DNA of 64,000 nucleotides, taken from positions 62,001 to 126,000 of the forward strand of contig CAJXTB010000017.1 in the NCBI GenBank assembly GCA_913061235.1, in the 5' to 3' direction. The stretch comes from an uncultured Pseudomonadota bacterium (lineage in GTDB: Bacteria > Myxococcota_A > UBA796 > GCA-2862545). Within the stretch, counting starts at the first letter, position 1, and each line of letters opens with the position of its first letter. Position numbers and translations under genes: made by a program. Under the pieces are notes generated by a model. The model had not been told where the DNA came from, ran no database searches, and was given only the letters and a program-made list of their open reading frames with translations. This document shows positions 16,543 through 24,258 of the stretch, in pieces.

Positions 16543-18443
16543 CAGACCCACTCGTAGTTCTTCGCGACACCTTCGGCTTCTCACAGCTACGCCCTGGCCA
16601 GGCGGCGGTGATTGACAAGCTGCTTGCCGGACAGTCCGTGTTGGCGGTCTTCCCAACCGGTGGTGGCAAGAGCCTATGCTACCAGCTGCCCGCGTTGATG
16701 ATGGAGGGCTTGACTGTGGTGGTCTCTCCCTTGATTGCGCTGATGAAGGACCAGATTGATTTTCTACAGGGTCGAGGCGTGCCGGCGGCTCGGCTGGACT
16801 CGTCGCTAGACCTTCAGACCTATCGCCAGGTGTGGGACGACCTACGCGCAGGTACGACCAAGCTGCTGTACGTGTCTCCAGAGCGCTTCCAGAATGAACG
16901 GTTCATGGCCCGACTGAAGGACCTGAACATCTCGCTCATGGCGATTGATGAGGCCCACTGCATCTCGGAGTGGGGGCACAACTTTCGCCCGGACTACCTG
17001 AAGCTTGCAGCGATTCAGAAGCAGCTGGGCGTGGGGCGGATTCTAGCCCTCACCGCGACCGCCACACCGGCGGTTGCCACAGGCATCTGTACCGCCTTCG
17101 ACATTGCAGAAGCTGACTTTGTTCACACGGGATTTCACCGTCCGAACCTGTTCTTGCGCATGACGCCGGTGACCGCCAGCCAGCGGGACAGCCACTTGCT
17201 GGGGCGACTGTCGCACCACTCTGCTGGGGCGACCATTGTCTACGTGACGTTACAGAAGACCGCCGAGCGTGTGGCCAAGCTCCTGTCCAACGCCGGCCAC
17301 ACCACCCGCGCCTACCATGCAGGCATGGACACAGACGACCGGACTGCGGTGCAAGAGTGGTTCATGGCGTCCGAAGCCGGTGTTGTTGTTGCGACCATCG
17401 CCTTTGGTATGGGTATTGATAAGTCCAATATCCGCTACGTCTACCACTACAATCTGCCCGGCGCGCTCGAGAACTATGCACAAGAGATTGGGCGTGCGGG
17501 ACGAGACGGTGAGCCATCTGTCTGTGAGCTGCTCGCCTGTCCAGATGACGCCGTCACCCTGCAGAACTTCTCGTACGGTGACACGCCGTCGCAGGACAAT
17601 GTGCGCAGCTTTGTGACCGAGCTGCTGTCTCTCGGCGAGCGCTTTGACGTGTCTCGCTACCAGCTGTCCCGTCGCCACGATATTCGTACGCTCGTGGTTG
17701 CAACGCTGTTGACCTACTTGGAGCTCGAAGGGGTGCTGGCGTCTACGTCACCGTTCTACGACACCTACAAGTTCAAGCCCGCGCGCAGCTCGGCCGAGAT
17801 TCTGGCGCGCTTTAATCCGGAGCGAGCTGACTTCTTGCGACGCGTGCTGTCCTGCTCCAAGAAGGCGCGTCTGTGGTTCAGCATTGACCTGACCGAGTCT
17901 GCGGAGAGATTGGGCGAGCCCCGGCAGCGACTAGTCTCGGCTCTGGAGTTCTTGAAAGACGAGGGAGAACTTGAGCTGAAGGTCAGTGGTGTGCGTCATG
18001 GGTACCGGGTCGCGACCCGTCCAACAGACCCGGAACAACTCGTCCAACGCCTGCACCAACGTTTCGCGGACTCTGAAGCGCGAGACATTGACCGGATTGC
18101 CAACGTGCTGGCCTTGGCCGGTCAAGACACCTGCGTCACTGGCGCACTGCTCGGCTACTTTGGTGAAGACCTGGACGGCCCGTGCGGACACTGCGACCGC
18201 TGCCTGGGCGAAGACATCCCGAACATGCCCGAGCGTCAGCCTGTGCAGTTCACCGGGTCGCAAGAGCAAGCCATTCAGGCCGTGTGTAGCGATTCTTCGC
18301 GTGCTCTGGAGAGTCCCCGCCAGCGCGCTCGCATGTTGTGTGGCTTGAGCTCGCCAGGAGCGGTGAGCGGCAAGCTGCGCAAGCATCCCGCGTGGGGTGT
18401 GCTTGGGCATGTGCCGTTTGATGAGGTCTTGGCGCGGGTCTAG
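16539..18443 (+). CDS. recQ: RecQ-family ATP-dependent DNA helicase
   Basis: The 634-aa 3'-5' helicase has Walker A FPTGGGKS (38-45), DEAH (137-140) with the aromatic-rich CISEWGHNFRPDY loop, motif VI EIGRAGRDG, and the RecQ zinc site with Cys in DTCVTG and CGHCDRC. A C-terminal HRDC domain is not clear. Its role is unwinding and repair of stalled or broken DNA. It is translationally coupled to the upstream methyltransferase, an association I cannot explain. The TAG stop overlaps, within CTAG, the second stop of the convergent fibrinogen-like gene. Confidence 0.9.
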   Translation: MTDPLVVLRDTFGFSQLRPGQAAVIDKLLAGQSVLAVFPTGGGKSLCYQLPALMMEGLTVVVSPLIALMKDQIDFLQGRGVPAARLDSSLDLQTYRQVWDDLRAGTTKLLYVSPERFQNERFMARLKDLNISLMAIDEAHCISEWGHNFRPDYLKLAAIQKQLGVGRILALTATATPAVATGICTAFDIAEADFVHTGFHRPNLFLRMTPVTASQRDSHLLGRLSHHSAGATIVYVTLQKTAERVAKLLSNAGHTTRAYHAGMDTDDRTAVQEWFMASEAGVVVATIAFGMGIDKSNIRYVYHYNLPGALENYAQEIGRAGRDGEPSVCELLACPDDAVTLQNFSYGDTPSQDNVRSFVTELLSLGERFDVSRYQLSRRHDIRTLVVATLLTYLELEGVLASTSPFYDTYKFKPARSSAEILARFNPERADFLRRVLSCSKKARLWFSIDLTESAERLGEPRQRLVSALEFLKDEGELELKVSGVRHGYRVATRPTDPEQLVQRLHQRFADSEARDIDRIANVLALAGQDTCVTGALLGYFGEDLDGPCGHCDRCLGEDIPNMPERQPVQFTGSQEQAIQAVCSDSSRALESPRQRARMLCGLSSPGAVSGKLRKHPAWGVLGHVPFDEVLARV

Positions 18444-18523
18444 CGCAGCCAGATGGCGCTGGAGCCGGTCTTGCCTGTGCCTGCGGTCCCTCCGCCGCCG
18501 GCGTCATCCACATAGTTTCCCCA
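18440..18523 (-). other. In-frame continuation of the fibrinogen-like gene beyond an amber codon
   Basis: After the TAG at 18524-18526, the same frame stays open for 27 codons and reads WGNYVDDAG, a Gly/Thr-rich stretch, then GSSAIWLR, before a TAG that overlaps recQ's stop in CTAG. The composition looks coding, and the second stop has the arrangement seen at four other convergent pairs. The first TAG may be a nonsense mutation, a sequence error or a read-through site. Confidence 0.55.
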
Positions 18524-19603
18524 CTATAAATACATGGTTCGGCCACCTTGAACGTCGCACTCGTTGGTGTCGTAGTCTCTGTAGGAGCCGGAGTGGATGG
18601 AGTGCACGAACGCATCCCCGTTGTGGTTGATGCAGGTGGTCGTGTCGGCCACGCCGTAGCCAGTCGGAAAGGTATCTCCCCAGCTAGTTCCTAGGCTATT
18701 TCGCAGTGTGTACTGCGTGGCTGAGTACGTACCACCGCCGTCGATACGGGTGAGTGTGACCGCTACGCAGGGGCCTGCGACCGTGGCCCAGTTTGGGGCG
18801 TAGTAGGAGTGGTTGGCGAAGGTCACGGCGCTTGGCGTAGGAATGTTGAACTTGTAGGCGCGGTCGTAGGCGGTCAGGTCACCGGTAAGGCGCGTCTCGT
18901 CGTCGATTTCCATGCCGATGGCCATCTCGGTTGAGGCTTGTGCGAGTGCCACCGCTTCAATGGCGCCCGACCCGGCTCCGCGATTTCGCGGCTGGAAGTT
19001 GCCGCCGCCGCAGCGCAGCGACCGATGACTGTTGTTGGTTCCGCCTGTGCTGACCGACCCTGTGAAGGCATGCGAGACGAGGGTCCAGCCGCCACCGTCG
19101 GTGGTCATGTCACACCACGTGCGAACCGGCGTGTCCCCGGTTGGGTTGATCCAGTACAACCCGCTTACGGTGACACCACTGTCGTGCAGGATTTTGCAGC
19201 TAAATGCCGCGGTCTCTTCGCTGGCTCCAGTCCCAGAGGGGACAGCGATACCCGGGACATCCGTGAGCTTTGACCGGGGAGCGAGCGTGGTGGTGTTCAC
19301 AATCACTTCCAGCCAGACATCGCCTGAGACATCGGCGGCATCCAAGCGATTGCCACTGTCTTGTCCGAGAACGACCGCGTAGTACCCGTCCGACAGGGTG
19401 ATGCCGGTGAAGGCCTCGCTGTGCAGCTCGACTGCGGAGGGCGTGTCGGCAGTGCTGTCGTCAAGGAGGCGGAGCGTGATGGTGTGGGTGCCGTTGTAGG
19501 GATTGCCCGTTGCGTCCAACAGTCGACCTTGGTGGGCGAGCTCAATGTCGGCGGCGGCGGCGGTTGACGACAGGAAGAGAGCGAGAGTGAGTGTACGAAG
19601 CAT
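18524..19603 (-). CDS. Secreted protein with fibrinogen C-terminal-like domain
   Basis: The 359-aa product has a signal peptide (MLRTLTLALFLSSTAAAA). Residues 19-125 form a beta-rich N-terminal domain (ELAHQGRLLDATGNPYNG) also present in the remnant at 28481-28776. From about 133 the sequence SCKILHDSG, GLYWINPTGD, TWCDMTTDGGGWTLV matches the start of fibrinogen-like (FReD) domains, which often bind glycans. The frame ends at an amber codon and appears to continue to 18440. The ATG follows a GGGGAT site. It is probably a surface or secreted lectin-like protein. Confidence 0.75.
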   Translation of the reverse strand: MLRTLTLALFLSSTAAAADIELAHQGRLLDATGNPYNGTHTITLRLLDDSTADTPSAVELHSEAFTGITLSDGYYAVVLGQDSGNRLDAADVSGDVWLEVIVNTTTLAPRSKLTDVPGIAVPSGTGASEETAAFSCKILHDSGVTVSGLYWINPTGDTPVRTWCDMTTDGGGWTLVSHAFTGSVSTGGTNNSHRSLRCGGGNFQPRNRGAGSGAIEAVALAQASTEMAIGMEIDDETRLTGDLTAYDRAYKFNIPTPSAVTFANHSYYAPNWATVAGPCVAVTLTRIDGGGTYSATQYTLRNSLGTSWGDTFPTGYGVADTTTCINHNGDAFVHSIHSGSYRDYDTNECDVQGGRTMYL

Positions 19604-19684
19604 GACAATCCCCGATGATAGACGTGCAGAGTACCGTATTGGGTGCCGTTTAGGGGATGCGCTTGGGCTGGCGTCAGGCCGACC

Positions 19685-22222
19685 TCATCCGACGTTGCGC
19701 CCAAGCACTTTCAGGCCTTCCACCAAGACCAGCGAGCCCAGTCCGGCGAGTACGGCGACGCCCGTCAGGGCCAGCGGGACCGCCACGAAGTGCAGAATCC
19801 CGTTGAGTCCGGGTAGGTAGGTGACACCGACGACGCCTGCCAATGCGGCGGCTGCAATCCAAGGAAACACTGGATTGTAGGTCTTCAACAGCGCCCATGC
19901 CGACCGGTCCCACGACCGGTTGGCCAAGATGAGTCCAACATTGCTGACCATCAACGCCATGAAGGTCAGGCTGCGCACAGAGTCGGACGAGTCGGGAAAG
20001 CGAGCGGAGGCCCATGCGAAGACGACCAGCACGACTGCGAGCACCACGAGTCCTTGGAGGACCGAGCCAATAAGGATGCGACGGTCGATCATAGTCGCGT
20101 CGCGGGCTCGCGGCGGACGGTTCATGTTGCCCGGCTCTGCGGGCTCCGCTTCGAACACCAGAGAGCAGGCCGGGTCAATGATGAGCTCGAGCATCACAAT
20201 GTGAACGGGTAGGAGCGCTGCGGACCAGCCGGCGACGGCTGGCACAATCGCTAGCCCAGCAATGGGTACGTGGATGGCCAGGATGTAGGCCATGGACTTC
20301 TGGAGGTTGTCGAAGATACGCCGGCCTTCGCCCATGGCGACAACCAAGCTCCCGAAGTCATCGTGGACCAAGACAACGTCGGCAGCCTCGCGGGCGACCT
20401 GTGTGCCGCGCTGTCCCATGGCGACACCAATGTCCGCGGCCATGAGTGCTGGGGCGTCGTTCACACCATCCCCAGTCATCGTCACAATCTCGCCGGATGC
20501 CTGGAGAAGCTGAACAATGCGCAGCTTGTCTTCGGGGACAATGCGTGCGGCGACATGGGTTGTTGCGAGGCGGGCGCCGAGAGCCTCGTCGTCCAACGTG
20601 CCCATGTCGGACCCTCGAATGGGGAGTGACTCGGGAAGGCCCGCAGACTTGGCGATTGCCAAGGCCGTCTCGGGGTAGTCGCCGGTGATCATCATCACCC
20701 GAACCCCGGCGCTGTGGCACTGGGCGATAGCCTCTGGAACCTCGTCCCGCAGCGGGTCTTCGAAGGCTACGAGCCCATCGAATCGGAACTCGAAGTCGTG
20801 TTGAATTGTGGGCAGCGTGTCTGAATGATGGTCGGCGTGAGCAACACCCAGCACCCGCCATCCACGGCTTGCTAGTGCTTGGGCTTTGGCCACTCCCTGC
20901 GCTGTCTCATGGTCGCTGAGGTGGCACAGATCGAAGATGGCCTCGGGCGCGCCCTTCGCTGAGACGCGGTGTCCGGGCTGACCTTCGGGGGTCGACCACG
21001 CTCGGGTCATGGCGAGAAGCTCTGGCGTCAGCGGATACTCACGTCGCAGGGCCCAGTCGGGGTGCAGGTGTTCGGTACCGCTCAAAGCTGCTTGCCCGAG
21101 CGCGTGTAAGGCGACCTCCATGGGGTCGGTGGGGTCCACAGGACTGGCCAAGATTCCGTTCTCCACGATGCCGTGCACGTCTTCGGCCATGGGCGTTGTG
21201 TCGTCCGACATCCAGGTGCCCTGGGGCGACCACAAGGCGCGGACCCTCATCTGGTTCTGGGTGAGTGTGCCGGTCTTGTCGCAGCACAACACGGTGGTTG
21301 AACCCAGTGTCTCGATTGCGGCCATGCGCCGGGTCAGCACCCCCTGTTTGGACAGGCGCCTGGCTCCGAGGGCCAGGAACACGGTGAGTACCACCGGGAA
21401 CTCCTCGGGCAGAAGCGCCATCGCTGTGGCGAGTCCGCTCAAGATGCCTTGTGACCAGGCGCCTCGGGTCAGTCCGTAGATGAGCGTCACGGCGACCGCG
21501 AGAACGAGCGCTCCTGTTGCGACAACCCGCACGATTCGCCGTGTCTCCTCCTGCAGATGACTGCGTCCTGGGCTCAGCTCGGACAGGGCGGCTCCAATGC
21601 GACCCATCTCTGTCTTCAAGGCGGTTGCGCTCACCTCGACCACGCCCTGGCCGCGAACCACCAGGGTTCCGCCAAAGACGAAGGGGGTGTCCTCGCCTCC
21701 GGGGCGTTCCATGGGGACAGCGTCTGAGGTTCGCGCAACCTTTCGGACCGGGACGGACTCGCCGGTGAGTAGGCTCTCGTCTACAGCCAGACTGGTTCCG
21801 TCGACCAAGCTGCCATCTGCCGGCACCCGCTGGCCCTCGCTGACCACGATGAGGTCGCCACGCACCACCTGTGTCGTGGAGATGGTGAGTCGCTCTCCGC
21901 CGCGGATGACCACTGCATGGGGCTGAGAGAGGTCGCGCAGTGCGTCTAGAGCGCGCTCGGTACGACGCTCTTGAATGACGGTGATGCCAATAATCACCGC
22001 AACAAAACCCAAGAGCATCAGGGCTTCTTGTGGGTCGCCAATCGACAGGTATAGGGCGCCTGCTGCAATCAGGAGCAGGAACATCGGTTCGCGGACCACC
22101 TCCAGAATGATTCGCAGCAGTGTGCGTCGCTCTGGGCCTGGAAGGGTGTTTGGCCCCTCAGAAGCGAGGCGTGCCTCGGCCTCTGACGTACTGAGACCGG
22201 TCATCGTTGGTTGGGTTTGCAT
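19685..22222 (-). CDS. Cation-transporting P-type ATPase (P2-like)
   Basis: The 845-aa protein has all core motifs: TGES (153-156), the phosphorylated Asp in DKTGT (315-319), KGAPE (423-427, nucleotide binding) and TGDGVNDAP (583-591). The M4 motif is PEEFP (272-276) rather than PEGLP of Ca2+ pumps, a variant seen in a bacterial P2A-like group whose ion is uncertain. There are four membrane segments before the catalytic domains and about six after. A 16-bp perfect palindrome lies 21 bp upstream of ATG 22222, suggesting control by a dimeric regulator. Confidence 0.87.
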   Translation of the reverse strand: MQTQPTMTGLSTSEAEARLASEGPNTLPGPERRTLLRIILEVVREPMFLLLIAAGALYLSIGDPQEALMLLGFVAVIIGITVIQERRTERALDALRDLSQPHAVVIRGGERLTISTTQVVRGDLIVVSEGQRVPADGSLVDGTSLAVDESLLTGESVPVRKVARTSDAVPMERPGGEDTPFVFGGTLVVRGQGVVEVSATALKTEMGRIGAALSELSPGRSHLQEETRRIVRVVATGALVLAVAVTLIYGLTRGAWSQGILSGLATAMALLPEEFPVVLTVFLALGARRLSKQGVLTRRMAAIETLGSTTVLCCDKTGTLTQNQMRVRALWSPQGTWMSDDTTPMAEDVHGIVENGILASPVDPTDPMEVALHALGQAALSGTEHLHPDWALRREYPLTPELLAMTRAWSTPEGQPGHRVSAKGAPEAIFDLCHLSDHETAQGVAKAQALASRGWRVLGVAHADHHSDTLPTIQHDFEFRFDGLVAFEDPLRDEVPEAIAQCHSAGVRVMMITGDYPETALAIAKSAGLPESLPIRGSDMGTLDDEALGARLATTHVAARIVPEDKLRIVQLLQASGEIVTMTGDGVNDAPALMAADIGVAMGQRGTQVAREAADVVLVHDDFGSLVVAMGEGRRIFDNLQKSMAYILAIHVPIAGLAIVPAVAGWSAALLPVHIVMLELIIDPACSLVFEAEPAEPGNMNRPPRARDATMIDRRILIGSVLQGLVVLAVVLVVFAWASARFPDSSDSVRSLTFMALMVSNVGLILANRSWDRSAWALLKTYNPVFPWIAAAALAGVVGVTYLPGLNGILHFVAVPLALTGVAVLAGLGSLVLVEGLKVLGRNVG

Positions 22223-22522
22223 GACCAGTGGGATGCAAGATGAGTGCCACGTGGCACTGGAGCGCAGTCGGTCGTGCGGCGTGCTCTGAGGCCCGCTGTG
22301 GGCGGGAGTTCGTGCGACAGCGCGTGTTGAACCCATGCGACCCATGTGTGATTTGCCCCATCCGCCTGGGAATAATCACGCAGATACTGCGGACCGGACA
22401 TCGGTGGTCGCGCACTCTCAACGACACCCCACAATGCCCGTGCTCACGGCTTGTCGGTCGCTTTGTTACAGAGTGCCTTAGGGGACTCACCGGTCGTCTG
22501 CTTGGACACTGAAGGACACCAG
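22223..22522. other. Divergent intergenic region
   Basis: This 300-bp stretch separates the P-type ATPase (minus) from the zinc-ribbon membrane protein (plus). Apart from the palindrome at 22243-22258 I see no gene or clear promoter; short open frames here are shadows or lack a start site. Confidence 0.5.
22243..22258. promoter_or_regulatory. 16-bp perfect palindrome upstream of the P-type ATPase
   Basis: AGTGCCACGTGGCACT is self-complementary without a spacer and lies 21 bp before the ATPase start. The position fits an operator overlapping the 5' leader. No regulator gene is adjacent. Confidence 0.45.
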
Positions 22523-23497
22523 ATGACCCACACACCCTTCGCCCCGCGCTGCACACAGTGTGGCAACGCCTGTGAGACGTCGCACTACGACCCTGTCCCA
22601 CTCAAGTGTCCACGCGGCCACTGCTTTGAAGGCAGCTGGCCCACTCACGGTGAGAGTCGCTCGACCGTGCTGTCGTGGCGCTCGCTTCTGCGTGGCGACT
22701 GGCGGGCTGTCTGGCTGGCGCGTGGCGTGGGCGGCCCAATGGTGGTCGATGCCTGCCCAAAGTGTGAGCGTCCGGTGACTCTCGATGCCGATACCGAGCT
22801 GTCCTACGGCTGCACGCACTGTGGAAAGCGCTCAACGATTTCTGCCGGTGAGGGGGTTCTCGACCTGCTGCCGGAGTCGACGGTGCACAAGCCCATGTGG
22901 AGCTTCTTCAACAGCGAGGTGACCATTGGGCCGTTCCTGCACCGTGGCTCCGCGTCAGCCGTCTCGTGCCCGTCGTGCGGCTCTCCCGCAGGCTCGGTGG
23001 ACGGTCGGGGGGAGTGCGACAACTGCCACACCACGCTCCTTGCACTGACCAGCTGTGGTCAGCGCTTCGTTTCTGGGGTCCGCGTCACGGGAGTACACGA
23101 AGGCACGCGGCTCAACGGTTGGATGCCTGTGTCCGAAGGTCTCGACTACTTCGAACGCTACCGGCGCTACGTTCGGCGGTCGCCTATCGCGACCCTCGGC
23201 GCACCTGTGTCTGTGCTGGTCTTCGTCCTGTGTGCTCCGTTCTGGATTCTGTTGTTTGTGGTGGGCGGCCTGGGGGCGCAGTTCTTCGATACGCTCGCCC
23301 GCTTCACCGGCTCGGAGTTCCTACACAGTGTGTCGGTGGCGTGGATTGCAGGCGGCTTTGCGGGCTGGGCCACGGGATTCATCTGCATTGCCGTGACAGG
23401 CGTTGGCATCACCGCGCTGCCCATTCTCTTGAACGCCATCATCCGGCGCCGGCTCGGAATGCACCGCCCGCCGAAGGTCCACAAGCTGCCGCAGTGA
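22523..23497 (+). CDS. Zinc-ribbon membrane protein of unknown function
   Basis: The 324-aa product starts at ATG 22523 after GAAGGA. The first 210 residues contain several CxxC pairs (CTQC, CPKC, CTHC, CPSC, CDNC), predicting stacked zinc ribbons. Two hydrophobic segments follow at about residues 235-265 and 285-315, ending in a basic cytoplasmic-type tail. I do not recognise the family. A role as a membrane-anchored nucleic-acid- or protein-binding module is possible but unsupported. Confidence 0.65.
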   Translation: MTHTPFAPRCTQCGNACETSHYDPVPLKCPRGHCFEGSWPTHGESRSTVLSWRSLLRGDWRAVWLARGVGGPMVVDACPKCERPVTLDADTELSYGCTHCGKRSTISAGEGVLDLLPESTVHKPMWSFFNSEVTIGPFLHRGSASAVSCPSCGSPAGSVDGRGECDNCHTTLLALTSCGQRFVSGVRVTGVHEGTRLNGWMPVSEGLDYFERYRRYVRRSPIATLGAPVSVLVFVLCAPFWILLFVVGGLGAQFFDTLARFTGSEFLHSVSVAWIAGGFAGWATGFICIAVTGVGITALPILLNAIIRRRLGMHRPPKVHKLPQ

Positions 23498-23637
23498 CGA
23501 GCTCACCGTTGAGCACGGCCTGTTCAACACCGCCGTTCGTACACTGTTGGAAGGGGACTCGTAGCCACTGATTTTCCGCGAAAAACCTCTAGCCACGGCT
23601 GCGCCTGTGCGTACTTCAAGTCTGGAGGAAAGACCCC

Positions 23638-24009
23638 ATGACTAGTAAAGAATCGAGCGAATCCGCATTCGGTCAAATGGCTGACGAACTCAAGCTTCAG
23701 GTCCATCTGGCAACGATGGAGCTGGGTGAGGCGAGCGAGCATGAACCCGACATTCAGAAGGAAGCTTCTGCACTCGCGCGCATGCGAGACAAGTTCCGCT
23801 TGCAGATTCACCTAGGTGAGATGGAAGCCAAGGAAGAATGGCACCATGTTGAAGAGCGCTGGCGTCACTTCATCCAGCGCACCGTCCGGCCGAAAGCCAA
23901 GGACGCCGCCGACAGTGTTGAGGACTCCACCAACGACCTCCTCGGCAAGATTCGGCACGCCTACAAGAGCCTCAGCACCAAGGAGGCGGCTCCTCCTACT
24001 GAGGAGTGA
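23638..24009 (+). CDS. Small helical protein with internal duplication
   Basis: This 123-aa product follows a good GGAGG site. It is almost entirely helical and charged, with no signal or membrane segment. Two related segments, LKLQVHLATMELGEA and FRLQIHLGEMEAKEE, indicate an internal repeat of about 40 residues forming a helical hairpin. The C-terminal third resembles amphipathic stress-type helices (KAKDAADSVEDSTNDLL). Function is unknown. Confidence 0.6.
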   Translation: MTSKESSESAFGQMADELKLQVHLATMELGEASEHEPDIQKEASALARMRDKFRLQIHLGEMEAKEEWHHVEERWRHFIQRTVRPKAKDAADSVEDSTNDLLGKIRHAYKSLSTKEAAPPTEE

Positions 24010-24037
24010 CCCGTCTTCACAGGTTGCGTGACGGACT

Positions 24038-24065
24038 CCGGGCCCCTTACTTCTGGGTGGCCCGG
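24038..24065. terminator. Hairpin downstream of the small helical gene
   Basis: CCGGGCC (24038-24044) pairs with GGCCCGG (24059-24065) over a 14-nt loop, 29 bp after the stop. No T-run follows, so it may be only a transcript-end stabiliser. Confidence 0.35.
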
Positions 24066-24131
24066 TGGTTCGGGCGTTGCGTCTGCACCACGGCAATGCC
24101 GTGCTCGTCGGTCGCCGGCTCGGCTGAAGGT

Positions 24132-24145
24132 CCAGTAATTACTGG
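24132..24145. promoter_or_regulatory. 14-bp perfect palindrome upstream of the MopE-like gene
   Basis: CCAGTAATTACTGG lies about 115 bp before the start of the Asp/Cys-rich lipoprotein gene, in an intergenic stretch more AT-rich than its surroundings. It is a candidate operator. Confidence 0.35.
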
Positions 24146-24258
24146 CGTTCAACGGGGGTAGTGTCGCCTACGTAATTCACGCTAGAACCGCGCAAAGGTT
24201 CGCCGGAATGGGGCGGCTGGCCTACACTGCCGCTTCCTCGACACGCGGTTGAAACGTC

